The notes: a model not told the origin generated them from the sequence alone. 64,000 nucleotides of DNA from Gottfriedia acidiceleris (GCF_004138285.1 NZ_SCFN01000004.1:62001-126000), one strand, 5' to 3'. Positions 8,057-18,948 are shown, counted from the stretch's first letter. Translations and numbers: made by a program.

Positions 8057-10042
8057 TTAATTCGATGGATAAGGTACATCTCTTTCTGCAATAACTTGAC
8101 CATCTTTAACAATTTTATAGGAAGCAGTTTGTCCAGGATCAATTGTCACTTCTACTGGTATAGTAGTTGTTTCGGTGATCGATTTTGAAATTGCAGGTTT
8201 TTCACCATTATTATTTTTATCCCTAATAAATACCTCAATTAGCTGAGGTGAACTAGGATTGGTTGGTGTATATGGTACTTGTACATTGATTGTTACTTTT
8301 TTCGTCTTTTCTTTTTGTTTTCCAGAAGAAATAACGACATTTAATGTATCCCCTTCTTTTACTGCAACGTTAGCAGATGGAGATTGAGAAATAACATGAT
8401 TTTCAGCAACTGTTCCAGAATCTTCTTTCGTTACGTTAAGCTTTAGGTTATTGTCGCCTGCATAGGTTTCAACATCTTTTCTAGACCATCCTTTTAGGTC
8501 ACGAAGAGTGATTGTAGATGACCCTTTACTAATCCATACATTTAAATCTGTTTCTGATGGAACGACTTCAGCCCCAACATTCGGAGATTGGTCTATTATT
8601 TCACCTTCTGGTTCATCACTTTCGATAAAATGCGTTGTAACAGAGCGATAATCGTCTTGTAATCGAGATTTTATCGTGTTGTATTGGAACCCTTTTAGGT
8701 CTTCCATCTCGTTACTTTTTTTACCTTTTGATTTATAAATCGTTATCGATGAATTTTCTTTAACAGTTTCCCCAATATTAGGAGACGTTTTAACTACTTT
8801 CCCTTCATCAACTTCATCATCAAAAATTTCTTTTGGATCGCTTATCTTTAACCCTTTTGATGCAAGCAACGTAACCGCACTTTCGTATGTCATATCCTTA
8901 ACATCCGGAATTTCTACGTCTTCAGGTAAAAATAACGCAGGAATCAATGTTATAGCTAATAAACCACCAATTAAAAGTGCAATAAATGTACCTATAATAA
9001 ACTTTGCAAAAGAATTTTTCTTCTTCCGTTTTAATTTATCAGGTTCATTTTTGACAGGTTCTTTTTTGATTGGTTCTTTTTCTTTGTTTGATTTTTTCTT
9101 TGTCGGTACGACAACAGTATCATCATTAGTTGATACAGGAATATCCTTTATGATCGGAATTACCTTCGTTTCATCATCATTTGTAGGAATCACAAAAGGT
9201 TTTTCATTCAAACGATCACTATTTAAAGCAGTTTGTAAATCTAGCTTCATCTCATCTGCAGTATCATATCGATAAAAGATATCTTTAGCAGTAGCTTTTA
9301 AAACGATATTTTCAACGCTTTGTGGTATTTCTGGATTAAATTTTGTTGGTGGTGGAACTTCACTTTGTAAATGTTTTAATGCTATCGCAACAGCACTCTC
9401 ACCCGAAAATGGTAGTTTGCCAGTTAAAAGCTCAAACATTACAATACCTAAAGAATAAATATCTGATTTTTTATTCGCAACTCCACCTCTTGCTTGTTCA
9501 GGTGAAAGGTAGTGAACAGAACCAAGTACTGAATTTGTTTGTGTAATTGTTGCAGCTGTCGAAGCTGTTGCAATTCCAAAATCAGTTATTTTTACATTTC
9601 CTTCTTTATTTAGTAAAATATTTTGCGGTTTTACATCTCTATGAACAATTTGAAAATGATGCGCATGAGCTAATGCTGAGGCTAATTGTTCCATAATCCT
9701 CAATACTTCTTTTGGCTTTATTGGTGTATGATGCTGAATATACTCCTTTAAAGTCTCACCTTCAACGTATTCCATGACGATATACTGTAATCCATCTTCT
9801 TCCCCAACGTCATATGAGCTTACGATATTTGGATGAGATAGCGAAGTAACTGAATATGCTTCACGTTGAAATCTTCTTAAGAAGTCAGGGTCGTTTGAAA
9901 AATCAGCTTTCAACATTTTTACAGCTACATCTCGATCTAATATCATATCACGGGCTAAATAAACGTTTGCCATACCGCCAACACCAATTAATTTTAAAAT
10001 CTTATATCGGTCGTTTAGGCGTCTACCTATCATCAAGCTCAT
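8057..10042 (-). CDS. prkC: Membrane serine/threonine protein kinase PrkC with PASTA domains
   Basis: Hanks-type kinase sensing muropeptides and lipid II, acting in spore germination and wall growth. Kinase domain residues: glycine loop GVGGMANVYLA, AVKML lysine, HRDVKPQN and DFG at about 136-158. A basic juxtamembrane stretch precedes one membrane span near 347-374, then about three extracellular PASTA repeats (VEIPDVKDMTYESAV, NEMEDLKGFQYNTI, TITLRDLKGWSRKDV) and a C-terminal Ig-like tail. Three start codons cluster at 10048-10042; the ATG at 10042 has the best spacing from AAAGGG. It overlaps or abuts prpC, its cognate phosphatase. Confidence 0.95.
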   Translation of the reverse strand: MSLMIGRRLNDRYKILKLIGVGGMANVYLARDMILDRDVAVKMLKADFSNDPDFLRRFQREAYSVTSLSHPNIVSSYDVGEEDGLQYIVMEYVEGETLKEYIQHHTPIKPKEVLRIMEQLASALAHAHHFQIVHRDVKPQNILLNKEGNVKITDFGIATASTAATITQTNSVLGSVHYLSPEQARGGVANKKSDIYSLGIVMFELLTGKLPFSGESAVAIALKHLQSEVPPPTKFNPEIPQSVENIVLKATAKDIFYRYDTADEMKLDLQTALNSDRLNEKPFVIPTNDDETKVIPIIKDIPVSTNDDTVVVPTKKKSNKEKEPIKKEPVKNEPDKLKRKKKNSFAKFIIGTFIALLIGGLLAITLIPALFLPEDVEIPDVKDMTYESAVTLLASKGLKISDPKEIFDDEVDEGKVVKTSPNIGETVKENSSITIYKSKGKKSNEMEDLKGFQYNTIKSRLQDDYRSVTTHFIESDEPEGEIIDQSPNVGAEVVPSETDLNVWISKGSSTITLRDLKGWSRKDVETYAGDNNLKLNVTKEDSGTVAENHVISQSPSANVAVKEGDTLNVVISSGKQKEKTKKVTINVQVPYTPTNPSSPQLIEVFIRDKNNNGEKPAISKSITETTTIPVEVTIDPGQTASYKIVKDGQVIAERDVPYPSN

Positions 10043-10044
10043 CA

Positions 10045-10797
10045 TCACCCTTTCTCTATATTTCTAGGCTCAAACTTAATAATGGCAAGCGTGATGTTAT
10101 CTTCTCCACCAAGATCATTTGCGAGTGAAATCAACTGGTTACCGAGAATATCAATTGGTAGATTTTCATTTAATTTTTCATTAAAAAGTTCATTTGATAT
10201 TTTATTCGATAAACCATCTGAACATAAAATGATTAAATCATCTTCTTCCCAAGTTAAAGTTTTAATATCAACATCAACTGTTTCCTCTGTACCAAGTGCT
10301 CGCGTAATAACATTTTTACGAGGATGAATTTCTGCATCCTCCATAGATATTTGCCCAAATTTAACGAGTTCAGCGACAAAAGTATGATCTTCTGTTATTT
10401 GCTTAAACCCTTCATCATTCCTCAAATAACTTCTACTATCACCTATATGTGCAATCGTAAAAAATAAAGGAGTACAAATAATCGCTTCAAGAGTTGTCCC
10501 CATACCCTTGCACTCTTCATTTTGCTCTGAATGAACTAATAAGTTTGTATTTAATTGCGCTACAATATTTTTTAGCCAAGATTCGGCTTCTATCGGTGTT
10601 TCAAAATTACTAGTATTTTTCCACTCTGCTTCGAGGAAATTGATCGCCATCATACTCGCAACCTCACCCGCTAAATGGCCACCCATTCCGTCAGCAACTA
10701 CAGCTAATACGATTCCTGAATCGTTCGTAAATATACCTACACTATCCTCATTATGCTCTCGAACTTTCCCCGTATCAGTTTGAAAAAAAGTTTGCAT
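10045..10797 (-). CDS. prpC: PP2C-family protein phosphatase PrpC (Stp)
   Basis: Manganese-dependent Ser/Thr phosphatase that reverses PrkC phosphorylation. PP2C metal motifs are visible: the N-terminal TDTGKVREHNEDS, VADGMGGHLAGEVAS, SDGLSN and GGEDNITL. The open frame extends upstream to 10854, but that extension overlaps rlmN; the ATG at 10797 follows GAGGTGAAAC and gives 250 residues, the family length. Its ribosome site lies inside the last codons of rlmN, indicating coupling. Confidence 0.95.
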   Translation of the reverse strand: MQTFFQTDTGKVREHNEDSVGIFTNDSGIVLAVVADGMGGHLAGEVASMMAINFLEAEWKNTSNFETPIEAESWLKNIVAQLNTNLLVHSEQNEECKGMGTTLEAIICTPLFFTIAHIGDSRSYLRNDEGFKQITEDHTFVAELVKFGQISMEDAEIHPRKNVITRALGTEETVDVDIKTLTWEEDDLIILCSDGLSNKISNELFNEKLNENLPIDILGNQLISLANDLGGEDNITLAIIKFEPRNIEKG

Positions 10798-10801
10798 TGT
10801 T

Positions 10802-11893
10802 TCACCTCGTCTCCTCTTTACGCTCCTTTGCACGCAACTGTCCACAAGCTGCATCTATATCATGACCTTGTTCACGACGAATTGTAACATTAACTCCATT
10901 ATTTTTTAGTACTTTTTCAAATGCAAAGATTTGTTCCTTAGGTGTTCTTACGTAATCTCTTTCAGGTACATAGTTAACCGGAATTAAATTAACATGACAT
11001 TTAACTCCTTTAAGTAAGTTAGAAAGTTCTTCAGCATGCTCAACTTGGTCATTTTCACCACCGAATAAACCATATTCAAACGTTACACGTCTACCTGTCT
11101 TTTCAACATAGTAACGAACAGCGTCCATTAAATCCGGTAATTTGTATGCACGATTAATTGGCATTAATTTAGAACGTAACTCACTGTTAGGAGCATGTAA
11201 TGAAATCGCGAAATTAATTTGAAGTCCTTCATCAGCAAAGCTATAGATTTTTGGAATGATTCCACTTGTTGATACTGTAATATGTCTTGCACCAATGTTA
11301 AGACCTTTATCAGAATTAACAATTCTTAAGAAATCCATTAAACCATTATAGTTATCAAATGGTTCGCCTATACCCATAACTACGATTGAGCTAACTCTTT
11401 CTTCAACTTCATCAATAGCACGTTGTACTTCTAATACTTGTGCAACGATTTCACCTGCTTCAAGATTTCGTTTTAAACCGCCAAGAGTCGATGCACAAAA
11501 AGTACATCCAATTCGACAACCTACTTGTGTCGTTACACATACAGAATTGCCATAATTATGTCTCATTAAAACAGTTTCAATCGAATATCCATCATGTAAT
11601 TCAAATAAAAATTTCATAGTACCATCTGAAGAGGTTTGTTTAACTAATGTTTTTAATGTCGTTATTGTAAAATTCTCTTCAAGTAACATACGTAGATCTT
11701 TTGGAATATTTTGCATTTCTTCAAAGCTTTCAACTCGTTGTACGTATAGCCAATTATAAATTTGCTTAGCACGGAAAGCCTGCTGCTTTTGCGCCTTTAA
11801 CCAATCCTCTATATCACTCACTTTTAACGAGTAAATTGAGGGTTTATGAGTTTTTTCTATTTTGACTGAATTTGTAGTATTTTCTAATTTCAA
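10802..11893 (-). CDS. rlmN: 23S rRNA (adenine-2503-C2)-methyltransferase RlmN
   Basis: Radical-SAM enzyme that methylates A2503 of 23S rRNA and A37 of some tRNAs. The radical-SAM cysteines are in [10 protein letters not shown], with GIGEPFDNY nearby and the second catalytic cysteine expected in AACGQLR near the C-terminus. At 363 residues it matches the Bacillus homologue. It lies 2 bp after rsmB and directly before prpC. A Cfr-type resistance function is not suggested: context and length are those of the housekeeping gene. Confidence 0.95.
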   Translation of the reverse strand: MKLENTTNSVKIEKTHKPSIYSLKVSDIEDWLKAQKQQAFRAKQIYNWLYVQRVESFEEMQNIPKDLRMLLEENFTITTLKTLVKQTSSDGTMKFLFELHDGYSIETVLMRHNYGNSVCVTTQVGCRIGCTFCASTLGGLKRNLEAGEIVAQVLEVQRAIDEVEERVSSIVVMGIGEPFDNYNGLMDFLRIVNSDKGLNIGARHITVSTSGIIPKIYSFADEGLQINFAISLHAPNSELRSKLMPINRAYKLPDLMDAVRYYVEKTGRRVTFEYGLFGGENDQVEHAEELSNLLKGVKCHVNLIPVNYVPERDYVRTPKEQIFAFEKVLKNNGVNVTIRREQGHDIDAACGQLRAKERKEETR

Positions 11894-11895
11894 CG

Positions 11896-13242
11896 TTACA
11901 CCTTCTTCCTTAATCTTGCAATAAAAAATCCATCCGTTCCAAAATAATGTGGTAGAAGCTGTACATACCCTTTTTGAACTGATTTATTTTTATTTAATTT
12001 TTCCGGAACATGATCAATTAATGAATGATCTAATTCATAATCATGATGCTCATCTAAAAAAGCTTCGACCACATCAATATTTTCTTCATGTCCAACTGTA
12101 CAAGTGCTATATACTAAAGTTCCACCTGGTTTAACTAACTTTGAAGCTTCGTCTAAAATAGACTTCTGAACTCTTTGTAAATTTGTTACATCAGTAGCAT
12201 TCTTTTTTAATAAAATATCTGGTTTACGACGAATAACCCCTAAACCAGAACATGGAGCATCTACTAATACTTTGTCAAATAATCTTCCTTCAAACTCTTC
12301 AGGTGCTTTTCTTGCATCTAGAGCTTTCGTTTCTATATTATCTAACCCTAAACGATTAGCTTGTTCTTTTATTAGCTTTACTTTATGATTGTGTAAATCT
12401 AATGAAGTGACTGATCCAGTACCGCCTAACAACTCAGCAATATGTGTTGATTTCCCTCCAGGTGCTGCACATGTGTCCAATATATCTTCACCTTTTTTAA
12501 CTCCAAGTGCTTGTGCAACTAACATCGAGCTTTCATCTTGAATTGAAAGGTAACCTTCTTTAAATGCATTCGTATGAGCAACATTTCCTTTTTGGATTTC
12601 TATTGCAAATGGAGACAGTTTTCCTTCCTTGACCTGTACTCCTTCATCTTCAAGCATTTTAAGCACTTCTTCTCTTGTTGATTTCATTGTATTTACTCTT
12701 GCAGTTTGAAACGGTGGAAGTATGTTCACTTCACAAATTTTTCTCGTTTCTTCTTCTCCGAACTCTTTTACCCATTGTTCAATTAACCAATTTGGATGAT
12801 TCGTTTCAATTGAAAGCTTTTCGATCGGGTCCTTTATTTCATCGATTGAGCGTAAACCATTTCTTTGAATATTTCTTAAAACCCCATTTACTAAAGAAGC
12901 AATTCCTTTATGTCCTCGCTTTTTAGCAATATTAACAGCCTCATTTAAAACTGCGTGAGGAGGTATACGATCTAAAAAATGCAATTGATATAATGAAAGT
13001 TTTATTAATATATAAACCCATTCTTCTAATTTCTTCTGATTTTTAATGAATGGTTCTAAATAAAAATCTAATAATTGATCTCTTTGGATTGTTCCATAGA
13101 TTATTTCTGTTAAAAGTCCTGAATCAGCAGAAGATAAATCATTCTTTTGTATATAGTTATTTACTAACAAATTACTATACGATTGATTTTTATAAACTGA
13201 AAGAAGAGCCTCTAAGGCAATCTCTCGTACATTTTTACTCAT
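11896..13242 (-). CDS. rsmB: 16S rRNA (cytosine-967-C5)-methyltransferase RsmB
   Basis: Methylates C967 in 16S rRNA. The first 140 residues form a NusB-like RNA-binding domain. The Rossmann methyltransferase domain follows with [29 protein letters not shown] and [15 protein letters not shown], plus YSTCTV; the two cysteines in the last two are the catalytic pair of the family. Length 448 is normal. It lies between fmt and rlmN with gaps of 1-2 bp, so these genes form one tight unit. Confidence 0.96.
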   Translation of the reverse strand: MSKNVREIALEALLSVYKNQSYSNLLVNNYIQKNDLSSADSGLLTEIIYGTIQRDQLLDFYLEPFIKNQKKLEEWVYILIKLSLYQLHFLDRIPPHAVLNEAVNIAKKRGHKGIASLVNGVLRNIQRNGLRSIDEIKDPIEKLSIETNHPNWLIEQWVKEFGEEETRKICEVNILPPFQTARVNTMKSTREEVLKMLEDEGVQVKEGKLSPFAIEIQKGNVAHTNAFKEGYLSIQDESSMLVAQALGVKKGEDILDTCAAPGGKSTHIAELLGGTGSVTSLDLHNHKVKLIKEQANRLGLDNIETKALDARKAPEEFEGRLFDKVLVDAPCSGLGVIRRKPDILLKKNATDVTNLQRVQKSILDEASKLVKPGGTLVYSTCTVGHEENIDVVEAFLDEHHDYELDHSLIDHVPEKLNKNKSVQKGYVQLLPHYFGTDGFFIARLRKKV

Positions 13243-13243
13243 G

Positions 13244-14188
13244 TTATTCTCCTAACTTCATTCCACGTTCAATAAAAGAACCTGCACCATTTATATATTG
13301 TTTTGCTTCCATTCTCTTTTTACCAGCAGGCTGTAGATCAGTAATTTTGATAGCAGTATGATTACCTGTTGCCACTAATATGCCATCGTTTAAAACATCA
13401 ATTATTTCACCTGGTGTAGAATTTTGATTCGTATTTGTTTTTTCACTCCACCAAACTTTTAAAACTTCTCCGTTTAATGTAGTATAAGCTACTGGCCAAG
13501 GGTGTAAACCTCTTACGTGATTATAAATCTCTTCACCAGTTTTTGACCAATTAATTTGTTCTTCCTCACGCTTAATATTTTTTGCTAAGCTTACTTTACT
13601 TTCATCTTGCTTTACTGCAGTAATTTCACCTTTTAATAATGGTGGGATTGTTTCTGAAAGTAAATTCGCACCCGCAATACTTAATTTATCGTGAAGCGTT
13701 CCAACGTGATCTTTTTCTTCAATTGGAACAACCACTTTGGCTAACATATCACCAGCATCTAACTTTTCAACCATATACATAATTGTTACACCAGTTTCAC
13801 TCTTTCCTTGAATGATTGAATAGTGAATTGGAGCCCCACCTCGTAATTCTGGTAACAATGAAGCATGTACATTTATACAACCAAATTTAGGAGCTTCAAG
13901 AATATCTGTAGGAAGAATTTGTCCAAAAGCTGCAGTTACAATTAAATCTGGCTTCAATGCCAACACTTTTTCTGTTTCTTCTGGAAGTCTAATTTTTTCA
14001 GGTTGTAAAACTGGAATATTATGTTTTAAAGCCTCTACTTTAACAGGAGGTGGAGTTAGCACTCTTTTTCGACCAACAGGGCGATCTGGCTGAGTTACTA
14101 CGCCTACTACATCATATCCTTCTTCGATTAATCTTCTTAAAACAGGAACAGAAAAATCTGGCGTCCCCATAAAAACAATCTTTGTCAT
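13244..14188 (-). CDS. fmt: Methionyl-tRNA formyltransferase
   Basis: Formylates initiator Met-tRNA using 10-formyl-THF. It begins [20 protein letters not shown], carries the active-site [15 protein letters not shown] and the C-terminal tRNA-binding domain (from about residue 205). Length 314 is standard. It follows def by 8 bp and precedes rsmB by 1 bp, so the enzymes that add and remove the formyl group are co-expressed. Confidence 0.97.
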   Translation of the reverse strand: MTKIVFMGTPDFSVPVLRRLIEEGYDVVGVVTQPDRPVGRKRVLTPPPVKVEALKHNIPVLQPEKIRLPEETEKVLALKPDLIVTAAFGQILPTDILEAPKFGCINVHASLLPELRGGAPIHYSIIQGKSETGVTIMYMVEKLDAGDMLAKVVVPIEEKDHVGTLHDKLSIAGANLLSETIPPLLKGEITAVKQDESKVSLAKNIKREEEQINWSKTGEEIYNHVRGLHPWPVAYTTLNGEVLKVWWSEKTNTNQNSTPGEIIDVLNDGILVATGNHTAIKITDLQPAGKKRMEAKQYINGAGSFIERGMKLGE

Positions 14189-14196
14189 TTTTTTGC

Positions 14197-14676
14197 CTAC
14201 CCTTCTAATTCACTTTCTTCATAGTATTTCGAGACTTTAGAAGTGAATAAAACTCCATTTAAATGATCAATTTCATGTAAAAGTGCACGAGCTAAAAATC
14301 CACGAGCTTCTATAATAAAATATTTTCCTCGTTTATTTTGCGCTTTGATTTTTGCATAGCTAGGTCTTGTTACATCACCATATAAGTTAGGGAAACTTAA
14401 ACAACCTTCAACATCAGTTTGCTCGCCTTTTGTTTCCATTACGATTGGATTAATTAAATCAATTCTTCCATTCTCATCTTCAACATCAACAACAGCTACT
14501 TGTTGCAGAATTCCAATTTGTGGAGCTGCTAAACCAACACCATCTGCTGCCAGCATTGTCTCATACATGTTATTTAAAAGTTTTACTAAATTTTTATCAA
14601 ATGTCGTCACTTTTTCACAAGGTGTTTCAAGTACTTCATTTGGATATTCTACTATTTTTAATAAAGCCAATTTCAC
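14197..14676 (-). CDS. def: Peptide deformylase
   Basis: Metalloprotease that removes formyl from nascent proteins. All three type-1 motifs are present: [16 protein letters not shown] and HEIDHLNG; cysteine and both histidines bind the metal. At 159 residues it matches the shorter of the B. subtilis paralogues. In B. subtilis def is also between priA and fmt. Here a 93-bp gap with a fragment of a dispersed repeat separates priA from def. Confidence 0.96.
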   Translation of the reverse strand: MKLALLKIVEYPNEVLETPCEKVTTFDKNLVKLLNNMYETMLAADGVGLAAPQIGILQQVAVVDVEDENGRIDLINPIVMETKGEQTDVEGCLSFPNLYGDVTRPSYAKIKAQNKRGKYFIIEARGFLARALLHEIDHLNGVLFTSKVSKYYEESELEG

Positions 14677-14726
14677 AACTCCTATCTTGATTGTACGTTT
14701 AATTTAATTTCTAAAGAAAGACCTTT

Positions 14727-14768
14727 GTCTTATGCTTGTCGGGGCTGAGCAAACGCCATCCGCTTTTC
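14727..14768. repeat. Fragment of the hairpin repeat also found near sigG
   Basis: About 42 bp between def and priA match the right-hand tail of the hairpin unit at 61982-62022 (shared GTCTTATGCTTGTCGG, GCTGA and CCGCTTTTC blocks). Only this tail is present; the partner arm that would form the hairpin is missing. It follows the priA stop codon by only a few bases. Confidence 0.75.
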
Positions 14769-14769
14769 T

Positions 14770-17169
14770 TCACATAAACATAGTAGGTTGAAAGTCGATT
14801 GTTAATTGTAGTTTTCCTTTGTCCGTTTCGTCTTGGTAGTATTGTTGGATTCGGTTTAGTACGTCATAGAGTGCAGGTTCAGATTTGTATTTTATCACAC
14901 ATTGATATCGAAAATGGTCTTTTATTTTTGCAATTGGTGATGCTACTGGTCCGAGTACAATTGATCCTTCTGACAAGTACTCTCTTAAATAGCTTGCAAT
15001 TTGTTCACTTACTTTTACTGTTTTTATCAAATCATTATGTGCTATTGATATTAAAACTAAATAATAAAAAGGTGGATATCGAAATGAACGTCTTATTTTC
15101 ATTTCTTCTTCATAAAACGCAACATAGTCCTGTGTTTTAGCTAATTCAATACTATAATGCTCTGGTGAATATGTTTGTATAACTACTTCACCTGGTTTTT
15201 CATGACGACCAGCTCTTCCACTTACTTGTGTCAATAAGCTAAATGTTCGCTCACTTGCTCTGAAATCAGGTAAATGAAGTGAACTATCTGCTGCTAAAAC
15301 ACCAACCAATGTAACATTTGGAAAATCAAGTCCTTTTGCAATCATTTGTGTACCTAGTAATATATCAGCCTCACCGTTACCAAATTGCTTAAGCATTTTT
15401 TCGTGGGCACCTTTACGACTAGTTGTATCATTATCCATTCTAATCACTCGTGCTTCTGGATACGTTTTTGTAATAGCTTCCTCTACCTTCTGAGTTCCAG
15501 TTCCAAAAAATCGAATATGTTCACTCTGGCAAGATGGGCATTGTTTTGGCATATATGTTTCATATCCGCAATAATGACATTTTAGATGATGGTTATGTTT
15601 ATGATAAGTTAAGGAAACCTCGCAATGGGGGCACTGAATTGTGTAACCACAATCTCTACACATTACAAACGAAGAATAGCCTCGACGGTTTAAAAATAAG
15701 ATGATTTGTTCCTTCTTCTCTAATCGATCAATTATTTTTTCATGTAAAGCTGTAGAAAACATCGTACGATTACCGATTCTTAACTGCTCTCTCATATCGA
15801 CTATTTCCACTGCAGGTAAAGGGCCTTGGTTAACCCTTTTGGACATTGTATTTAGCTCATAAACACCTTTACCAGCTCTAGCAAATGATTCTAAAGTAGG
15901 AGTCGCACTTCCTAAAACGATAGGACAATGATGATATTCTCCTCTCCAAATTGCAATATCTCTTGCATGATATCTTGGATGTTCATCTTGTTTATAAGTC
16001 GTCTCGTGTTCTTCATCAATAATGATCATGCCAATGTTTTCAAATGGTGCAAAGATAGCTGAACGGGCACCCACTACTACCTTAACTTCTTTTCTTTGAA
16101 TCTTTCTCCATTCATCATATTTCTCACCAATAGATAGACCGCTATGTAGAACTGCAACATCATTTCCAAATCTACTTTTAAAACGTCCTACAATTTGTGG
16201 GGTAAGTGAAATTTCTGGTACTAATACGATTGCTTCTTTCCCAACAGATAGGACCTCTTGAATAGTTTGCAAATAAACTTCTGTCTTTCCACTACCTGTT
16301 ACTCCATGTAAAAGATGAATCCTATTCTTTCTTTCATGAAATGAAGAAACTATTTGCTCAAAAGCAATCTGTTGTTCTTCTATTAGAGGTAAAGGCTTAG
16401 AACGTTCAATTTCCTTACCTTCATAAGGATCACGATAAACTTCTACTGTTTTAATTGAAATTACCTCGTTTTTCTCCAATGTCTTTATAGGTGAATCAGT
16501 AATTCCAAGACATTCTTTTAACTCCTTCACACTTGTTTGACCATTCATACGTAAGTATTCAATAATGTCTTTTTGTTGTGGAGATTTGATCATAGGCAAT
16601 TCTTCGTCTAATACCTTTAATAGAGAAACTACACGTTCTGTTTTTTTATTTACTTTATTTTTCACTTCATATTCAATTTCAAGCAATCCATCTTTAATTG
16701 CTCGTTGAACTAATGAAATTTTACTAACAAGATTTTCTATTTCAGTCCATTCTCTTCTTTTTACGATAGAAAATAGATTTGCTAATTCAGGAACTAATTG
16801 ATCTAAAGCTTCTTCAGATGTTACTTGAACATGTTTTTTATATACAGCTTTAATGGCAGTAGGAAGCATTGCTTGATATGCAGAAATGAAAAAACAAAGT
16901 GTTTTTTGAGATAGATAAGAACCTAACAGAAGAAGTTCTTCTGTTAAAACTGGCATGACATCAAGAACTTCTTCGATTTCTTTAACCTTCTCTAAATTAG
17001 TTGTTTCTTTTATAGACAATACGAATCCTTGAACTTTCCTTGGCCCAAATGGAACAATTACACGCATTCCAGGTTGTATTGCATCCTGCCACCTAGTTGG
17101 TACTTTATAATCAAAAGGACGGTCTGTTTGTCTGACTGATACATCAACTAAAACTGATGCGTATGTCAT
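14770..17169 (-). CDS. priA: Primosomal protein N' (replication restart helicase PriA)
   Basis: 3'-5' DNA helicase that reloads the replisome at collapsed forks. An N-terminal DNA-binding domain is followed by a helicase core with Walker A GVTGSGKTEVYL and Walker B IIDEEHETTYKQDE. An inserted zinc domain has paired cysteines (CRDCGYTIQCPHC, CHYCGYETYMPKQCPSC). The C-terminal helicase motifs include LGTQMIAKGLDFPNVTLVG and QVSGRAGR. Length 799 is normal. Its ATG overlaps the coaBC stop by four bases (ATGA). Confidence 0.97.
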   Translation of the reverse strand: MTYASVLVDVSVRQTDRPFDYKVPTRWQDAIQPGMRVIVPFGPRKVQGFVLSIKETTNLEKVKEIEEVLDVMPVLTEELLLLGSYLSQKTLCFFISAYQAMLPTAIKAVYKKHVQVTSEEALDQLVPELANLFSIVKRREWTEIENLVSKISLVQRAIKDGLLEIEYEVKNKVNKKTERVVSLLKVLDEELPMIKSPQQKDIIEYLRMNGQTSVKELKECLGITDSPIKTLEKNEVISIKTVEVYRDPYEGKEIERSKPLPLIEEQQIAFEQIVSSFHERKNRIHLLHGVTGSGKTEVYLQTIQEVLSVGKEAIVLVPEISLTPQIVGRFKSRFGNDVAVLHSGLSIGEKYDEWRKIQRKEVKVVVGARSAIFAPFENIGMIIIDEEHETTYKQDEHPRYHARDIAIWRGEYHHCPIVLGSATPTLESFARAGKGVYELNTMSKRVNQGPLPAVEIVDMREQLRIGNRTMFSTALHEKIIDRLEKKEQIILFLNRRGYSSFVMCRDCGYTIQCPHCEVSLTYHKHNHHLKCHYCGYETYMPKQCPSCQSEHIRFFGTGTQKVEEAITKTYPEARVIRMDNDTTSRKGAHEKMLKQFGNGEADILLGTQMIAKGLDFPNVTLVGVLAADSSLHLPDFRASERTFSLLTQVSGRAGRHEKPGEVVIQTYSPEHYSIELAKTQDYVAFYEEEMKIRRSFRYPPFYYLVLISIAHNDLIKTVKVSEQIASYLREYLSEGSIVLGPVASPIAKIKDHFRYQCVIKYKSEPALYDVLNRIQQYYQDETDKGKLQLTIDFQPTMFM

Positions 17170-18371
17170 CTTTCTACCTCATTTAATAAGTGATGAACTT
17201 CAAGTAGTATTTGTTCTGCTACTTCTTTTTTACTCATTTTAGGAAGTGGCTTAACATCACCATTCCGCTTAAAAATTGTTACAATATTCGTATCAGATCC
17301 AAAACCAGCCCCTGCTTTTGTTACATCATTTGCAACAATCATATCAGCATTTTTCTTTAAAAGTTTACTTTTTGCATACTCATCTACTTGATCAGTTTCT
17401 GCAGCAAACCCTACTAAAATTTGATGTGTTTTATGTTGACCTAAAGTTAGTAGAATATCTTTCGTACGTTTAAAAGGAATTGAAAGATCACCATCAGCTT
17501 TTTTCACTTTTTGATCATAAGTAATTGAAGGTGTATAATCAGCAACTGCAGCTGTTTTTATTACAACATCCGCCTCATTATAATAAGACCAAATCGCTTC
17601 AAACATTTCCTCAGCAGACTCGGTTTGGATAAATTGACACCCTTTAGGTGGTGTTAAATTAGTTGGTCCAGAAACAAGAATTACCTCTGCTCCTAACGAA
17701 ACTGCAACTTCTGCGATACTATAGCCCATCTTACCCGTTGAATGATTTGAAACAAAGCGAACTGGATCAATTTTTTCAACTGTTGGACCGGCAGAAATGA
17801 TAATTTTTTTACCTTTTAATAATCCAGCTTCTCTTTGGAAATGTTCATTCACAAATTGAACAATTTCTTCCGGCTCTGCTAATCTACCTTTTCCTACATA
17901 TCCACATGCTAAATACCCTTCATTTGGCTCAATAAATCGATGACCAATCTCTTTCAATATGTTCATATTCTTTTGAACAATCGGATGGTTATACATATTA
18001 ACATTCATAGCTGGTGCGATCCAAACTGGTTTTGTTGCAGCAAGTAATGTTGCCTGAATCATTTCATCTCCAAGACCATTAGCTAATTTTCCAATTGTAT
18101 TAGCAGTTGCTGGAGCTACGATTATTAAGTCAGGCCAATCACCTAAATCGATATGTGCAATTTTTGAACTATCTTTTTCATCAAAAGTATCTATATAAAC
18201 ATCATTTCTTGATAAAGCTTGAAACGTTAAAGGTGTCACAAATTTAGTTGCGGAGGGGCTCATCATTACTTTAACGTCATATCCTGCTTGTACTAATTTA
18301 CTTGTAAGTGCTGCTGCTTTATAGACTGCAATTCCACCTGTAACACATAGGAGAATCTTTTTTTGTTCCAC
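17166..18371 (-). CDS. coaBC: Bifunctional phosphopantothenoylcysteine decarboxylase/synthetase
   Basis: Performs two steps of coenzyme A synthesis. The flavin-dependent CoaC half (residues 1-185) shows GGIAVYKAAAL, PAMNVNMYNHP and the substrate-clamp ACGYVGKGRLAEP. The CTP-dependent CoaB half shows ISAGPTVEKIDPVR and FVSNHSTGKMGY. Length 401 fits. In most Bacillus genomes rpoZ lies just upstream; here a 361-bp noncoding gap intervenes, and priA is translationally coupled downstream. Confidence 0.97.
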   Translation of the reverse strand: MEQKKILLCVTGGIAVYKAAALTSKLVQAGYDVKVMMSPSATKFVTPLTFQALSRNDVYIDTFDEKDSSKIAHIDLGDWPDLIIVAPATANTIGKLANGLGDEMIQATLLAATKPVWIAPAMNVNMYNHPIVQKNMNILKEIGHRFIEPNEGYLACGYVGKGRLAEPEEIVQFVNEHFQREAGLLKGKKIIISAGPTVEKIDPVRFVSNHSTGKMGYSIAEVAVSLGAEVILVSGPTNLTPPKGCQFIQTESAEEMFEAIWSYYNEADVVIKTAAVADYTPSITYDQKVKKADGDLSIPFKRTKDILLTLGQHKTHQILVGFAAETDQVDEYAKSKLLKKNADMIVANDVTKAGAGFGSDTNIVTIFKRNGDVKPLPKMSKKEVAEQILLEVHHLLNEVER

Positions 18372-18732
18372 TCACCTTCACCCTTTCAAATTTTATTCTT
18401 TCTATGTAATATGTCAAAAAATAGGTCTTTTGGATGTTCTATGTCTAAGATACCACAAATATGTTTGAAATAAATGTTATAGGCTTTTCTAAAAAGAGCT
18501 CGCCAATGAGCTTAATCGTCAAAGTCAGAAGTTTAGTTGTACTTATCCTTTTTTCTAAAATCAGCCCTTTTCGTCGATTAAACTACTCGGCTATTTTATC
18601 ACAAAAATAAGACTGCCCCCATTTCCAATTACCACGAAACTTTAAGGAGAGGTGTTAAACACCACGTTGTCCTTTTTAGTCATATGGATAATTAGCAAAT
18701 GTTTTGGGACAGCCTCATCACACAGTTAAATA
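18372..18732. other. Noncoding gap between rpoZ and coaBC
   Basis: This 361-bp gap is long for this locus. On the minus strand, GGCTGTCCCAAAAC shortly after the rpoZ stop resembles a boundary motif that recurs in Bacillus noncoding repeats (recalled, not checked). A short stem of about 5 bp (AGCTC/GAGCT) with a T run lies near 18490-18512 and may be a weak terminator. An inverted pair, AGGTGTTAAACACC on the plus strand, lies near 18651-18664. No open frame of interest is seen; a promoter for coaBC is presumably here. Confidence 0.45.
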
Positions 18733-18945
18733 TTAATCTTCTTTAACTTCTTCAAGTTTTCTATAAGATAATAATCCAGCATTAATTTCTTCTAATGCTT
18801 TTCCTACAAATTTATCAGATACCGGTTTTTCAACACGAGTATCTTTACTTACTTGCATTTCGCGAGCACGCTTTGAAGCAACTGTTACTAGCGTATATTT
18901 TGAGTCTAATTTTGTTAATAAACGGTCAATCGAAGGATATAACAT
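18733..18945 (-). CDS. rpoZ: DNA-directed RNA polymerase omega subunit
   Basis: Small RNA polymerase subunit that aids beta-prime folding and assembly. At 70 residues it matches Bacillus omega. It begins [20 protein letters not shown] and has the family's KRAREM and [13 protein letters not shown] segments. It starts 3 bp after the gmk stop, so gmk and rpoZ are co-translated, as is usual in Firmicutes. Confidence 0.96.
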   Translation of the reverse strand: MLYPSIDRLLTKLDSKYTLVTVASKRAREMQVSKDTRVEKPVSDKFVGKALEEINAGLLSYRKLEEVKED

Positions 18946-18948
18946 AGT

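Noticed and set aside
10802-11893. RlmN as a Cfr-type antibiotic-resistance methyltransferase
   Set aside because: Length, motif set and conserved neighbours are those of the housekeeping RlmN.
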